The notes beneath the pieces are model-generated. The model searched no databases. It saw only the letters and a program-made list of their open reading frames with translations, and was not told the origin of the DNA. 64,000 bases of DNA from FEB-12 sp964503315 (lineage in GTDB: Bacteria > Zixibacteria > MSB-5A5 > GN15 > FEB-12), in contig CAZCZL010000011.1 of assembly GCA_964503315.1 (NCBI GenBank), positions 61,937 to 125,936 on the forward strand, in the 5' to 3' direction. How positions within the stretch are numbered: position 1 is the stretch's first letter; each line of letters begins with the position of its first letter. The translations under genes were made by a program, and so were the position numbers. This document shows, one piece after another, positions 25,652 through 35,205 of the stretch.

Positions 25652-25653
25652 AG

Positions 25654-26205
25654 ATGAGTGAATACAAAATTGCGGTAATGGTCGGCAGCCTTCGGAAAGA
25701 TTCTCTTAATCGTAGGCTTGCGAATGCCATCATACGTTTGGCCCCACGTGACTTTTCATTCGAGTTCGCTGACATTAGCGAATTGCCTCTATACAATCAA
25801 GAAGACGATGCTTTCCCCGTTGATTCGGTCAAACGTTTGAAGGCACAGATCGCAGCCGCCGATGGCGTTCTATTTGTCACACCAGAATACAACCGTTCCA
25901 TACCCGGCATTCTCAAGAATGCGATCGATCAGGGTTCACGCCCTCACGGCCACAACTCCTGGAGCGGAAAGCCCGCCGGTGTGCTTGGCATATCTCCTGG
26001 TGCCACCGGCACTTCAATGGCGCAACAGCATTTGCGTAACGTACTTGCACATCTCGATATGCCGACGCTTTGTCGGCCCGAAGCATTTGTTCAGATGAGA
26101 GATGGGCTGTTTGATGACGCCGGCAATATTGGCGCGGCCAGTGCGACGTTTATGCAAGCCTGGATGGACAAATATGTTGTCTGGGTAAGGCAACATGTAT
26201 CCTGA
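25654..26205 (+). CDS. NAD(P)H-dependent FMN reductase
   Basis: The 183-aa flavodoxin-like protein has the FMN-binding loop GSLRKDSLNRRLA and the family signature TPEYNRSIPGILKNAIDQGSR, split across two strands, plus GATGTSMAQQHLR. Members reduce quinones, azo dyes or chromate. It follows pirin with 2 nt spacing and a GGGAG ribosome site inside the pirin end. With SDR and pirin it suggests a quinone or aromatic-compound detoxification operon. Confidence 0.92.
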   Translation: MSEYKIAVMVGSLRKDSLNRRLANAIIRLAPRDFSFEFADISELPLYNQEDDAFPVDSVKRLKAQIAAADGVLFVTPEYNRSIPGILKNAIDQGSRPHGHNSWSGKPAGVLGISPGATGTSMAQQHLRNVLAHLDMPTLCRPEAFVQMRDGLFDDAGNIGAASATFMQAWMDKYVVWVRQHVS

Positions 26206-26286
26206 CACTAAATGGTTGAGTGAGAGCTGTGAGCCATCAGACACACTGTTTGACATTGCTCATATATGATTGAAATGGACCTAATT

Positions 26287-26365
26287 TGGTGGAGGTGGGG
26301 GGAATCGAACCCACGACTCGCGTTGTGGCACAAAGACTTACTGGCTATTGTGACCAATTTGTGAC
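26287..26365 (-). repeat. tmRNA/tRNA 3'-end-like attachment repeat B
   Basis: This copy ends CACCTCCACCA on the minus strand, that is with an encoded CCA, and has a T-arm with one mismatch (GTGGG-TTCGATT-CCCCC). The conserved arm upstream diverges slightly from the other copies (GTCACAAATTGGTCACAATAGCC). It separates the pirin operon from the island that ends at copy C. Confidence 0.72.
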
Positions 26366-26425
26366 GCTTTTCTGAGGCATAGGAATCGTTAAAGTGGACT
26401 CGTCAAGTCCGCGGAATTTGTGAAA

Positions 26426-26451
26426 ACGGGCAGATCTTGTGACCTGCCCGT
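26426..26451 (-). terminator. Rho-independent terminator of the lipase-like gene
   Basis: An 8-bp stem (ACGGGCAG / CTGCCCGT) with a 10-nt loop is followed on the minus strand by TTTT. It lies 26 nt past the stop codon. Confidence 0.78.
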
Positions 26452-26477
26452 CATATCGTCCGGATATTTGAATCTCC

Positions 26478-29400
26478 CTATTTGATCAGCAGCATCTTCT
26501 TGGTCTCAGTAAACTCACCTGCTGTCAGGCGGTACATGTAGACGCCACTGGCGTACTGGCTGGCATCCCATCGAATCGTATGAGTTCCGGCCGATTGATC
26601 GGTATTGACCAGGGTCGCCACTCGTTGACCGGTCAGGTTGTAGACTTCCAATGTCACGTGTGCGGCTGTCGGAAGGCTATAACTGATCTCGGTCGTCGGG
26701 TTGAACGGGTTTGGATAGTTCTGGGAAAGCCCGAAGTCAGTTGGCAGAGCCGCTTGCTGGTCGCGCTTGTACCAGATATCCTCGATTGACTCGGGAATCT
26801 TCCCCACGCCAACCTGGACTCCCGTGTTCACCTGCGAGGCAATAGAAATCGCACGGCGGTATTTCCAAAGCGAGTCAGAAGCCGATTCGTATATCGCCAT
26901 CATATCAGACGGCGCACCATTGACCAAGTAGTCACAGTAGGTGATTGCCTGGCTGACTGTTCGACCATCGGAAGAGATCACCTGGGCCTGGCTGATCTTC
27001 CCCGAGGCCACATTCAACATCATGGTCATCAGCTCGGACTTAGCATACCGGGCCTGGAAGTGCTCGGTTCCGCCGTTGCTCTCCATCAGGAGGAGCCCAC
27101 GGAGGACATCGAGGCTGTCCATCTGGCTGGCCGGCTGAGGGACGGTGTAGAAGTCCACCGGGTTGATGGTGTTGTCGTTGAAGTGTTTCTTGATCAGGCC
27201 GGTGAACCGGGCAAAGTCGGACACCTTGTAGTCGAGAGGAGCTCCAATGAACGCCTTGTAGGCCAGGTGTGCCCACCAGCCGCGAGACTTCTGCTGAGGG
27301 ATAATCTGGTACTTCGTCAATTCGAAGTTGACCTCGTGCGGCAGCCCCATGACGGTGATCTCCTTGGTGTCGGAGTCAGCCTTGAATCCGAGGGGTGGGG
27401 CGATTGAGACGACATAATCCCCGTTATCCAGACCGCCGAAGATGTATCGGCCATCTGAGCCGGTCACTGTCGACCCGACAACCGTTCCATCCCCCTTACT
27501 GAGGGTCACAGGTACGCCAGCGACAGATAATCCTGCTGAAGATACCGATCCTGAGATAGAGCCGGTGTCGAGCGTCGAGAAGAGGTAGCCAAGTGTCGGA
27601 ATCTGTGATACTGGCACTGCTGTCGCAAATTGTACAAGTATCTCGCCGACCATAGCAAAGAGTGTGTAAACTGAAGTATCTGCCACTCCGGGACGAGGAA
27701 CCGCACTTATGTGATACACACCCTTTTTTGGGAAAGGTACTGTGATTGTGGCGCCCGTATCATTTGGGAACAGCTCATCATGCTCATATGTCGCAAACGG
27801 AATTGTACAATTGTTCAATTCGACTACAAGCCCATCTGGGTCCGTGACTTTCAAGTCGACCGGCGATGCCACACATATCTTCAGTACGTCGTCTATGGCA
27901 TGACCGTCGATCATGAATTGTACGTCGTCTATCTGTGCTTCAGAGCCTATACCATCGCCATTATAGTCGACTATTTCGAAGCGCAACGTTCTGGTGCTAC
28001 CAGCATATGCCCCTAAGTCAAAGTTGACCCAATGCCCCCAATTGCGGATTTCTGTGCGAAGCGATATCTTTCCAATTGAGTTATCGTCTATAGTCACAAC
28101 CAGACTGTCTGACGGCCGATTGCTCGAACCCACATCAGTGTTTGGAACTCTTAGCTGAAAGCGAAGATGAGTTGCATTCTTGGGTATGTACATGATGTTA
28201 TGGGTTCGGGCTTCATTGTTCCGGTCAAGTTCCAAGTGCCCCCAGTCCACATGTCCATTCCCTCCACCACCTTGATTCTCCCATCCAGGGACAAAGATTA
28301 GCTCGGGCGCAATGAAATTGCCATTAAATACCTTGTGGACTGCATACCCAAGGTCATTACCTAGTGATATTGTATTCTTAGTCTCTATTCCTTCAATAAA
28401 TTGGTTCCCATATCGATTGGACAAATTAAATCCGAGAGTCGAGCGCATTGTCTGCTCTCCCGGCAAGAGTATTGGGTACCAATTGCTCGGATCGAATACA
28501 ATATTGTCTCCGTCGCTGCAGCTCTTTCCGTTGGCAGTACAACTTCCATCAATAGTACCATAGTACCAGGCATGAACCGCGCTATGATAATTGTGCACCG
28601 ATGATCCGATTACATCGAAGGACTCTTCTCTCAATAACTGAGTGAGATTGATGGCGCTATCATTTCCGGGGTAAGTGCGAAGACCGTTCAGTACCTGAAC
28701 GGGAGGCTCAGGAAAGCACCTCCCCTGGTAGTAATTGTCCGACCATGCAACATTAGCCCAGCAGACAACACCGGCTGGAGAATTGAGAGGTGGCATTAAG
28801 CCTATATTGACATAGTTGTCAAATGCTGTAAGCGGGTCGCCGATGCAGTCTCCAGTCTTCTCGTCCCAAGGATGCGGGTCTAGAGTAGTAAGGTGAATTT
28901 GCGAATCAAGAGCTACGCCACTCGGTAGCTCATCTGAGAGTGCGAGTACTCCTAGACGCTGAATACATTCGCTTGCAACCACTGCACCTCGGCTATGTCC
29001 GACAAAATGCAGATTGTTCAATTTCCACTTGCCTTCCATTGCACCTTGCAAGAGTATTGCGCTTAGAGCATCAGCGGCACCTTCCGAGTACCCAAACACG
29101 GGCCTATCTGCTTCGTTTTGCCAACTAAACACAATGACATTTTCTCCTGAAGAGCCATCATTGTTTTGGGGGACTGTACGCGTCAAGTCCCGCGCGATAG
29201 CGCCACCTTCAACTTTCCATACTGTGCCACGCCCCAATCGATTCACTACCGCAGCAGCCATACTCAGTGTCCACTGAGCACCTTCCTCCAGTGTTTTTGT
29301 TTCCCAGGGTAGTTGATACCCGTGAATGATTACAGTAGTTCCGTAGTTAATTACGGGGTTGGAAGTCGAACCAGCTTGAACACACACATCATCAAACCAG

Positions 29401-31130
29401 GAAGTCCCCGCGGCGGAGCCAAGCAGTAGGTGTGTGAATGGGGTAGCGTATGTATCAGGTACCAAGTAAGGTCCCCTAGGTAATCCGTTCACCCAGTACT
29501 GGAAATGGATATTTCCGTCACCAGGTTTACTAATCTCTACTGTTATCCGATGCCATTGCTGGAGGGCGTATGGTCCAGCTTCGTAGGATCCGTGTGAGTG
29601 CAGAAGTTGCAGGTCTCCGTTTTCATGAAAGAAGAAGAGGTGTAGCGGAGGATCGGTCCAATTCGGTCCTCCCATAAGTGCCGCTCCTGCACGAAAATGA
29701 TTTGGTCCTCCTGTGATTGTTTCTGTACCGTTTCGGACCATCATCGTTATTGTCATCGGAAAGGTCATTTCGAGAGGCCTGCTTAACGCAGATCCCCAGT
29801 ACCCGCCAAGATCGCCCCACATTTGCAGTGACTTCGTGCCTGATGCCGAGACTGTACTTGTAACCTGTATAGCCGAATTGGCGCTCGAGTGCCACGTGGG
29901 TTCGGGAATAATACCAACAGGATAAGATTCAAAGCCGTCGCACCACGCTGGATTCGATAGTGCCGTTGTCTCTAATGCCTCCAAGAAGCCCGAACTCATG
30001 CCAGAAAACCGGCCGACACAAATGTCCCGAAGCCCATTCCTATCAATATCTCCTAACTCGATGACTTCGACATTTGCTTGCCCACCGCCAGACTCTGAAA
30101 GCCAACTTGCCGACTTGCTTTGTCCATCTAAGAACAATACGTCACCGGTCCAAGTTTGAGCGGCTACTCCGCAAACAATGTCGCCCACACCATCGCCCGT
30201 AACGTCTCCTACTGTTGGAGAAAATGGCCCATACCCTTGTGCATCAGGCAGTACAAAACTCCATTCCTCATCCCAATCCAGATCATAGACAGTAACCTTC
30301 TTGGGACTTGATGTAGCCGTACCAGTTGTAAACTCGATCACTAACTCCAACGGAGAGTCACTGTCCAAATTGCCGATGTCGCATCCCCGGAACATGCCGG
30401 TCCCGGTCAGACGTACGAGCTCGCTGTGAGATGCGCCATCAAATTCGATGACGGAATAAGTATTGGAAAACGCTTGGTCCATTGCTCCAAATACGATCTC
30501 CATAGCTGGGTCTGAGTCGATATTTGCTATGGCGGATTGTTCGGCAAAGAAGAAGTTACTTGTGAGGTCAGCACTAAATTCTATCTGGTGGGAGTTTCCA
30601 TCGATTACCAGGATTCTTCCAAAGGCCTGTTGCACCGGTGCTCTCCATATGCCTAGAAATATCTCAGATGTGCCGTCGGCATCTAAGTCAGCCACATGCA
30701 TACTGGCGATGGAGCCGACGTTGCCGCTGCTCCACTCTTGACTATACGTGCTTGCGTCATAGACAAGAACATACCCTTGAGCACCTTGCTCCCAGGTACT
30801 TGTGGTACCGGCGATAATCTCCTTCTGGCCATCCAAATCAACATCATACACCGCCAGTTGATTGGCGTATCCCGATGGGAGCCAGAGCGTGTGGAGAAGA
30901 GTCTGGCTTTCGCCGTCGTAAATCAGGATCGGGCTGGTCACACCGTAGCCTATCTCCACAGCCACAACGACTTCATTGTCGTTGTCCCCATCCAAGTCAG
31001 CAATCTTGATGTCCTGAACTACACCAATGTTATCGGTCGTCCAGATTGGAGTCAGGTCCAATGCGGCAGTTGTCGAGACCATCAACGCCATCATTAGCAG
31101 CACGCAGGATACGCGCTTTGATCGAAACAT
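26478..31130 (-). CDS. Type IX-secreted multidomain protein with FG-GAP repeats and a lipase-like domain
   Basis: The 1550-aa protein begins with a signal peptide (residues 1-23). Residues 30-390 contain FG-GAP/VCBS-type calcium loops (DLDGDNDNE, DVDLDGQKE, DLDADGTSE, DVTGDGVGD). Residues 395-590 look like a laminin-G/concanavalin-like fold. Residues 597-870 form an alpha/beta-hydrolase: HG oxyanion motif (VIIHGYQ), nucleophile Ser713 in GHSRG, candidate Asp751 (TLDPHPWD) and His in HNYHSAVHAWY. Near 1190-1260 is a carboxypeptidase-regulatory-like beta domain (GSVSSAGLSVAGVPVTL). The last 80 residues are a type IX sorting domain (NYPNPFNPTTEISYSLP ... GVYMYRLTAGEFTETKKM). It is expected to be exported and anchored at the cell surface as an esterase or lipase. 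Confidence 0.88.
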   Translation of the reverse strand: MFRSKRVSCVLLMMALMVSTTAALDLTPIWTTDNIGVVQDIKIADLDGDNDNEVVVAVEIGYGVTSPILIYDGESQTLLHTLWLPSGYANQLAVYDVDLDGQKEIIAGTTSTWEQGAQGYVLVYDASTYSQEWSSGNVGSIASMHVADLDADGTSEIFLGIWRAPVQQAFGRILVIDGNSHQIEFSADLTSNFFFAEQSAIANIDSDPAMEIVFGAMDQAFSNTYSVIEFDGASHSELVRLTGTGMFRGCDIGNLDSDSPLELVIEFTTGTATSSPKKVTVYDLDWDEEWSFVLPDAQGYGPFSPTVGDVTGDGVGDIVCGVAAQTWTGDVLFLDGQSKSASWLSESGGGQANVEVIELGDIDRNGLRDICVGRFSGMSSGFLEALETTALSNPAWCDGFESYPVGIIPEPTWHSSANSAIQVTSTVSASGTKSLQMWGDLGGYWGSALSRPLEMTFPMTITMMVRNGTETITGGPNHFRAGAALMGGPNWTDPPLHLFFFHENGDLQLLHSHGSYEAGPYALQQWHRITVEISKPGDGNIHFQYWVNGLPRGPYLVPDTYATPFTHLLLGSAAGTSWFDDVCVQAGSTSNPVINYGTTVIIHGYQLPWETKTLEEGAQWTLSMAAAVVNRLGRGTVWKVEGGAIARDLTRTVPQNNDGSSGENVIVFSWQNEADRPVFGYSEGAADALSAILLQGAMEGKWKLNNLHFVGHSRGAVVASECIQRLGVLALSDELPSGVALDSQIHLTTLDPHPWDEKTGDCIGDPLTAFDNYVNIGLMPPLNSPAGVVCWANVAWSDNYYQGRCFPEPPVQVLNGLRTYPGNDSAINLTQLLREESFDVIGSSVHNYHSAVHAWYYGTIDGSCTANGKSCSDGDNIVFDPSNWYPILLPGEQTMRSTLGFNLSNRYGNQFIEGIETKNTISLGNDLGYAVHKVFNGNFIAPELIFVPGWENQGGGGNGHVDWGHLELDRNNEARTHNIMYIPKNATHLRFQLRVPNTDVGSSNRPSDSLVVTIDDNSIGKISLRTEIRNWGHWVNFDLGAYAGSTRTLRFEIVDYNGDGIGSEAQIDDVQFMIDGHAIDDVLKICVASPVDLKVTDPDGLVVELNNCTIPFATYEHDELFPNDTGATITVPFPKKGVYHISAVPRPGVADTSVYTLFAMVGEILVQFATAVPVSQIPTLGYLFSTLDTGSISGSVSSAGLSVAGVPVTLSKGDGTVVGSTVTGSDGRYIFGGLDNGDYVVSIAPPLGFKADSDTKEITVMGLPHEVNFELTKYQIIPQQKSRGWWAHLAYKAFIGAPLDYKVSDFARFTGLIKKHFNDNTINPVDFYTVPQPASQMDSLDVLRGLLLMESNGGTEHFQARYAKSELMTMMLNVASGKISQAQVISSDGRTVSQAITYCDYLVNGAPSDMMAIYESASDSLWKYRRAISIASQVNTGVQVGVGKIPESIEDIWYKRDQQAALPTDFGLSQNYPNPFNPTTEISYSLPTAAHVTLEVYNLTGQRVATLVNTDQSAGTHTIRWDASQYASGVYMYRLTAGEFTETKKMLLIK

Positions 31131-31784
31131 GAAGTACCTCCTTTTAAGAACAAGCTTGCAACTCCATAACTGTCAAAACATAGAGCAAGAGCAACCATCA
31201 GAAACCGGTCGGAGTATCTACTAGCACATGCAAGGGACACTTCAGCGAATCGACTCGATTGTGAACTACTTCTGAAGTCTCCTACAGAGACAAATCGGAC
31301 GATTACCAATGGGAGTATACTGAGACGATAATTCTTGCGGCAGAAAGGTGGAAATAGGCCGATGTTTGTATCGCTCCTGCGAATCGACCCACGATGTGCC
31401 AGCCAGTAGTAAATAGGACCTCTTCTCACCGGAGTGATCCGCCACGGCTGATAATGTGTTACGTTGTTGGAATTCCAGATGTATCCTGTGTGAATGGAGA
31501 AGGCCTCAAACCAGCAGCGGACACGAGCAATGACCGCAGGCATTTAGGGCCCCTCGATTGCAATCGGTGATGGCGTAATGGCGAGTTGGAACGTTAAAGT
31601 ATACAGAATCGTCGACGATTAGTCAACGGGTATTGGTCAAAGCTCAAGAAAAGTGGGGTTCTCATCGCCGGTATAGGCTCACACAATCCGTGGCAATAGG
31701 GGCTATATGAAAGAATCAAGCTCAGAACAGGTTCGCACTGTAGGTTGACGCCAAAGCACGGCCGATTCCCGACGCTCCAATACC
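31131..31784. other. Intergenic region, no feature recognised
   Basis: Between divergent genes I see no coding frame with motif or ribosome site, no RNA and no repeat. Promoters are expected at both ends. Confidence 0.35.
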
Positions 31785-32462
31785 GTGACGCACTTGACAG
31801 GCGTTCTGCAATATTCTACCTATCCTCATACGAGGCCTCGGTACAGCCTCGTGCCTGCTGACCACATGGAGTTGTCCGCGATGGGAAATGAAGCACAGTC
31901 ACTTGTCCGAAGGGTTGCCAAGACTTTTCGATATCTGCGAATGGAACAGCTGATTGGTGCATCTGTCGTGGTTTCAGATATTGAGAACCCGATCGACCCA
32001 CTCATTAGCGCAGTCAAGGTTGCGTGTCCAGAGCTCAAGCTTACCGTCCCGCCGGAATCCGACATAGCAAGATTGCAGGCAGTGTTTCTTAAGTATGGAT
32101 TCATGGACGTGGCGTTGGGCGAGCACACGGTAGCTATGGAATCAGTGCCATTGGGTGGGATTGAAATGCTCGAGAAGCTCGGCTTCGTATCCCACGACCC
32201 CGCTCAATACGAATCTGCCGACCTCGATGATGAAAGCAGCGACTGCACTGAGGATTTATTGGTGGCACTCATGGAGGAGATTCTCACCTCAAATCTGTAT
32301 TTGATGATCTTTTTGAGTGAACCTGAGACACTGAGAGATGGTCGAAGGGCCAAAGTTGAAGGCCCTCCTAGCCCCGATGATTTTCCGATTACGTTTACAA
32401 TTACGGATGCCTGCCTGACCAACGCCCCCACCTCTTGGTTCCACAGACATTTTTACCTTTGA
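31785..32462 (+). CDS. Hypothetical protein
   Basis: The 225-codon frame has several possible starts (31785, 31866, 31881) and no clear ribosome site. The segment from about residue 35 on reads like a soluble mixed alpha/beta protein (LVRRVAKTFRYLRMEQLIG, SVPLGGIEMLEKLGF). No family is recognised. It lies at the edge of the island, oriented against the neighbouring genes. Confidence 0.45.
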   Translation: MTHLTGVLQYSTYPHTRPRYSLVPADHMELSAMGNEAQSLVRRVAKTFRYLRMEQLIGASVVVSDIENPIDPLISAVKVACPELKLTVPPESDIARLQAVFLKYGFMDVALGEHTVAMESVPLGGIEMLEKLGFVSHDPAQYESADLDDESSDCTEDLLVALMEEILTSNLYLMIFLSEPETLRDGRRAKVEGPPSPDDFPITFTITDACLTNAPTSWFHRHFYL

Positions 32463-32730
32463 GCCTCTTCTCCTCAATAAAAGGTGAGTTAGTAGCGCAA
32501 CACATACGATCAGAGCTTTTTCCTCCTCTCTTCAAAGACTCTGAGAATCAGCCAAACATCCATGATCAATTATTGTGAGGTCCGCTGGCCTGTCCAGCCA
32601 TAGACTAAGGCCCTTTGAAGACTGAGCCGGCTCCCCACAAAACTACTGTTCGTCACCGAACCGTGTGGAAGCTCACTCGTAGTTCTTCAGGTCTCCATAC
32701 TACCATGTTTGGAGTCTCGATATTGAGGCC

Positions 32731-33333
32731 CTACTCTGGGTAGTAGAGCGGACCAGGAGCAATGAAGTAGACCGATCCCGCTTCAAGCACCATCTCGTCA
32801 GCCACATCGATCCGCTTCCCATCCTTGAAAGCGCAGGGGCCTTCGACTGTCGAGAAGAAAATCCGCCTAAGAGGTGGACTGTCTGGGTCCGCAGCGTCGA
32901 TAAACTGGGCGTGCCCGGATAGGCACACATCAAAGAATGGCTCGTTGGCTGTGAAGAGTGTGAATGAATTAAGCTCACTGGTAATGATTGTGGAGGACTC
33001 TCTATAGTGAATACTTGTGGGGCAGATCATGAAGAACCTGTCGCACTCGCTTACTCTGTTAAACTCCTTTGTGGGGCCAGCAGCATACTCTCGTAACAAA
33101 TGGAATGAGTCAAACTCAATCTTACCGCTCTTTCCAAGCTGCTGCTCGAAGAGACTTTTCAGTCCAATTCTCGCTTCGTTGACCAAGCTTGCCCCTATGG
33201 GACCCAAGTAAACAAACGAACTGTCGCCCAGCAGTTCATGTGCATATTGCATAGAACGCTCGAGCAATACGAAGTCGCCATTGAAGTGGCTTATGAGGGC
33301 ACAGGGGGTGGTGAGTTCCAGATGGGTGCCCAT
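32731..33333 (-). CDS. Hypothetical protein coupled to the receiver-domain gene
   Basis: The start is placed at 33333: the ATG comes 2 nt after the TGA of the upstream receiver gene and GGAGAAG lies 8 nt before it. The longer frame to 33483 would overlap that gene. The resulting 200-aa protein is soluble with no recognised domain; its C-terminal 70 residues look like a small beta domain (IFFSTVEGPCAFKDGKRID). Coupling implies a shared function with the receiver-domain protein. Confidence 0.6.
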   Translation of the reverse strand: MGTHLELTTPCALISHFNGDFVLLERSMQYAHELLGDSSFVYLGPIGASLVNEARIGLKSLFEQQLGKSGKIEFDSFHLLREYAAGPTKEFNRVSECDRFFMICPTSIHYRESSTIITSELNSFTLFTANEPFFDVCLSGHAQFIDAADPDSPPLRRIFFSTVEGPCAFKDGKRIDVADEMVLEAGSVYFIAPGPLYYPE

Positions 33334-33335
33334 TT

Positions 33336-33761
33336 TCAAAACTTCTCCAATGCTCCTTTTACGTCTGATATAATCGGTGCGGACGCGAGAACCTGCTTGA
33401 GGCGAGAGAGTGCCGGGCTCGCCTGCCTCAGGAGCGCAATGGGGACAACTAAAGATGATGGAACCATCTCGTGCAACACCCAAGCTCCTACGGGGCTATC
33501 AGAGTGTATCACAATCAAACATCTGTCTGGAACCTTGGCCAAATGGCAGGCAAAGTCTTCGGACGTCTCCGGCCCCAGATCGAAATCCAAGTGAATCAGA
33601 TCAAACTCATTGCCGACGTATAGTTGCAATGCATCCTTGCAGCTACCCGCGGAAAACACAGTGTGACCCCTGTACAGGCCACGGAAGTACTCCAGCCGCT
33701 CGGAGCTGTCTTCGACTATCAGGATGCGAAGCGGATTATTATCGTGTTGCTGTTTGTACAT
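33336..33761 (-). CDS. Cyclic-phosphate-processing receiver (cREC) domain protein
   Basis: The 141-aa protein has a receiver-like fold: LRILIVEDSSERLEYF (acidic pocket), LIHLDFDLGPETS and VIHSDSPVGAWVLHEM. The last two match the hallmark LDHDLG and H-S-x-N/S-PVG motifs of the cREC family, which is proposed to act on cyclic phosphates of RNA ends. The usual His of LDHDLG is Phe here, an unusual change. AGGA precedes the ATG. It has no output domain. It sits 164 nt downstream of an RlaP-like gene, another family linked to RNA repair. Confidence 0.68.
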   Translation of the reverse strand: MYKQQHDNNPLRILIVEDSSERLEYFRGLYRGHTVFSAGSCKDALQLYVGNEFDLIHLDFDLGPETSEDFACHLAKVPDRCLIVIHSDSPVGAWVLHEMVPSSLVVPIALLRQASPALSRLKQVLASAPIISDVKGALEKF

Positions 33762-33925
33762 GTTTCCTGCAATATAGGTTCCATCTCACCAAAGAAAATA
33801 CCGAATTGAGTATTCAAAAAGTTAGAGAGGCCACACGTGTCGCCCTCCCGTCGGATGTCAAAGCCTATGCCGTTATTCGAGGGAGAATGGGATGGTGTCT
33901 GTCCACCAAACCGGGGAAAGGCTGA

Positions 33926-34723
33926 CTATGAAGATTTTCTCGGACCGACCCATTGTTCATTCCACACATGAGCGAGGATCTCCCGAAACAGCTTGTCAAA
34001 CTGGTCAATCGGTACCATTTCGTAGCCGAGATTAAGATTTGCGCTCGACAATCGATCTAATTCGTGATCAATGTACTCGCTTATGACAGGAACCCTGGGG
34101 CCCTGACCGAGCTCTTCACCTCTGTTCTTGATTTCAATCAGTGCCGCAATTGCCTGCTTCAGTTCAGGATCAGAAACAGTTGCATCGACAAGCTTGTCGA
34201 AATGAGTGGGAGCGATACCGAACCCCATCTCAATCCATTTGATGGCAAGAAGCGGGCGCAGCACATAGAAGTATTTCTTGACCCAAATTGAGTCGCCTTG
34301 GAGATACTCCCGATGGTTCCCCTGTGCCATGTGTAGGTAATGAAACATACAGGCCTTGGGGGAGTAACATTCAGAGGCCAGCGACCGGAGGCGAGATACT
34401 GCCTCACGCCGCTCCAGGTAGACAATGGGCGAACCAAGCCACTCCAGAAGCGGCGGATTGGATTTTCGCAACAACTGAAGGGATTTTCTCAGGTCCCACC
34501 CGACCAGATCAATTTCCCCCTCTACCGGAAAGTCAATTACATCGCGCTTCTCGTCAATAGACAGGTACCAGTCAGTAGGGCGTGCATAAATGAACCGGAC
34601 ATCATAGTCGCTGTCAATCGACGGAAACCCCCAAGCGCGGCTGCCACTCTCGCAAGCGTAGATGATGACAATGTTTTCACTTGTCTCTATGGACTTCAAT
34701 CTCTTTACGATACTATCCAACAT
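33926..34723 (-). CDS. Polymerase-beta-like nucleotidyltransferase (RlaP / PF10127 family)
   Basis: The most likely start is 34723 (MLDSIVKRLKSI); an upstream ATG at 34777 adds 18 poor residues. The nucleotidyltransferase signature is GSRAWGFPSIDSDYDVRFIY, which has the catalytic Asp pair, followed by a third acidic position near EGEIDLVGWDLRK. The length (265 aa) fits the family. RlaP members are associated with RNA-repair loci; the exact reaction is not established. Its place after the helicase set and before the cREC gene suggests an RNA-end-processing arm of the island. Confidence 0.8.
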   Translation of the reverse strand: MLDSIVKRLKSIETSENIVIIYACESGSRAWGFPSIDSDYDVRFIYARPTDWYLSIDEKRDVIDFPVEGEIDLVGWDLRKSLQLLRKSNPPLLEWLGSPIVYLERREAVSRLRSLASECYSPKACMFHYLHMAQGNHREYLQGDSIWVKKYFYVLRPLLAIKWIEMGFGIAPTHFDKLVDATVSDPELKQAIAALIEIKNRGEELGQGPRVPVISEYIDHELDRLSSANLNLGYEMVPIDQFDKLFREILAHVWNEQWVGPRKSS

Positions 34724-34830
34724 AACACCACAATTGTACTTCGTCAGCGTATCTGGACACTTTGGAAGGCAAACCACTTCTTTAACATCTACTCTGCGCT
34801 ACATACTTGAAATATCTCCTGCCAAGGGCA

Positions 34831-35205
34831 TCACTCTCTGTCATCGCCTGTTAACATTAATTCGAACCAATCGCATTCGGCAGCTAGTCGTCTGAGATGC
34901 AGAACAAATTCGTCTCTTTCCATACCGGCCTTTGGCAACCATGCCTCACCGATCAACCGGCCCCGCTGATCGATTCGGAATCCGACAAGCTGGGACGCTC
35001 GGTTCCGAAGCCACGCCCTCTTATCGACCTCAGGGATGCTTTGCACAAGACTTGACCGAACGACAATGCCAGTCAATTCAATTGCATCTTCAGTCTCGCC
35101 CACTCGAATATCATGACGCCGTCCGTTCTTGAATCGAACAGTCGCAATGTCGCCACTGATTTCTATATCTGCGAGACCCTGACAGTGATGTCGCCAATCA
35201 CTCAT
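34831..35205 (-). CDS. YbjN-like small protein coupled to the SNF2 helicase
   Basis: The 124-aa protein overlaps the helicase stop by 8 nt (35198-35205), so it is translated with it. Its second half (LIGEAWLPKAGMERDEFVLH, then LRRLAAECDWFELMLTGDDRE) resembles the YbjN / secretion-chaperone-like fold, which usually mediates protein-protein contacts. A role as a chaperone or adaptor of the helicase is the inference. Confidence 0.65.
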   Translation of the reverse strand: MSDWRHHCQGLADIEISGDIATVRFKNGRRHDIRVGETEDAIELTGIVVRSSLVQSIPEVDKRAWLRNRASQLVGFRIDQRGRLIGEAWLPKAGMERDEFVLHLRRLAAECDWFELMLTGDDRE

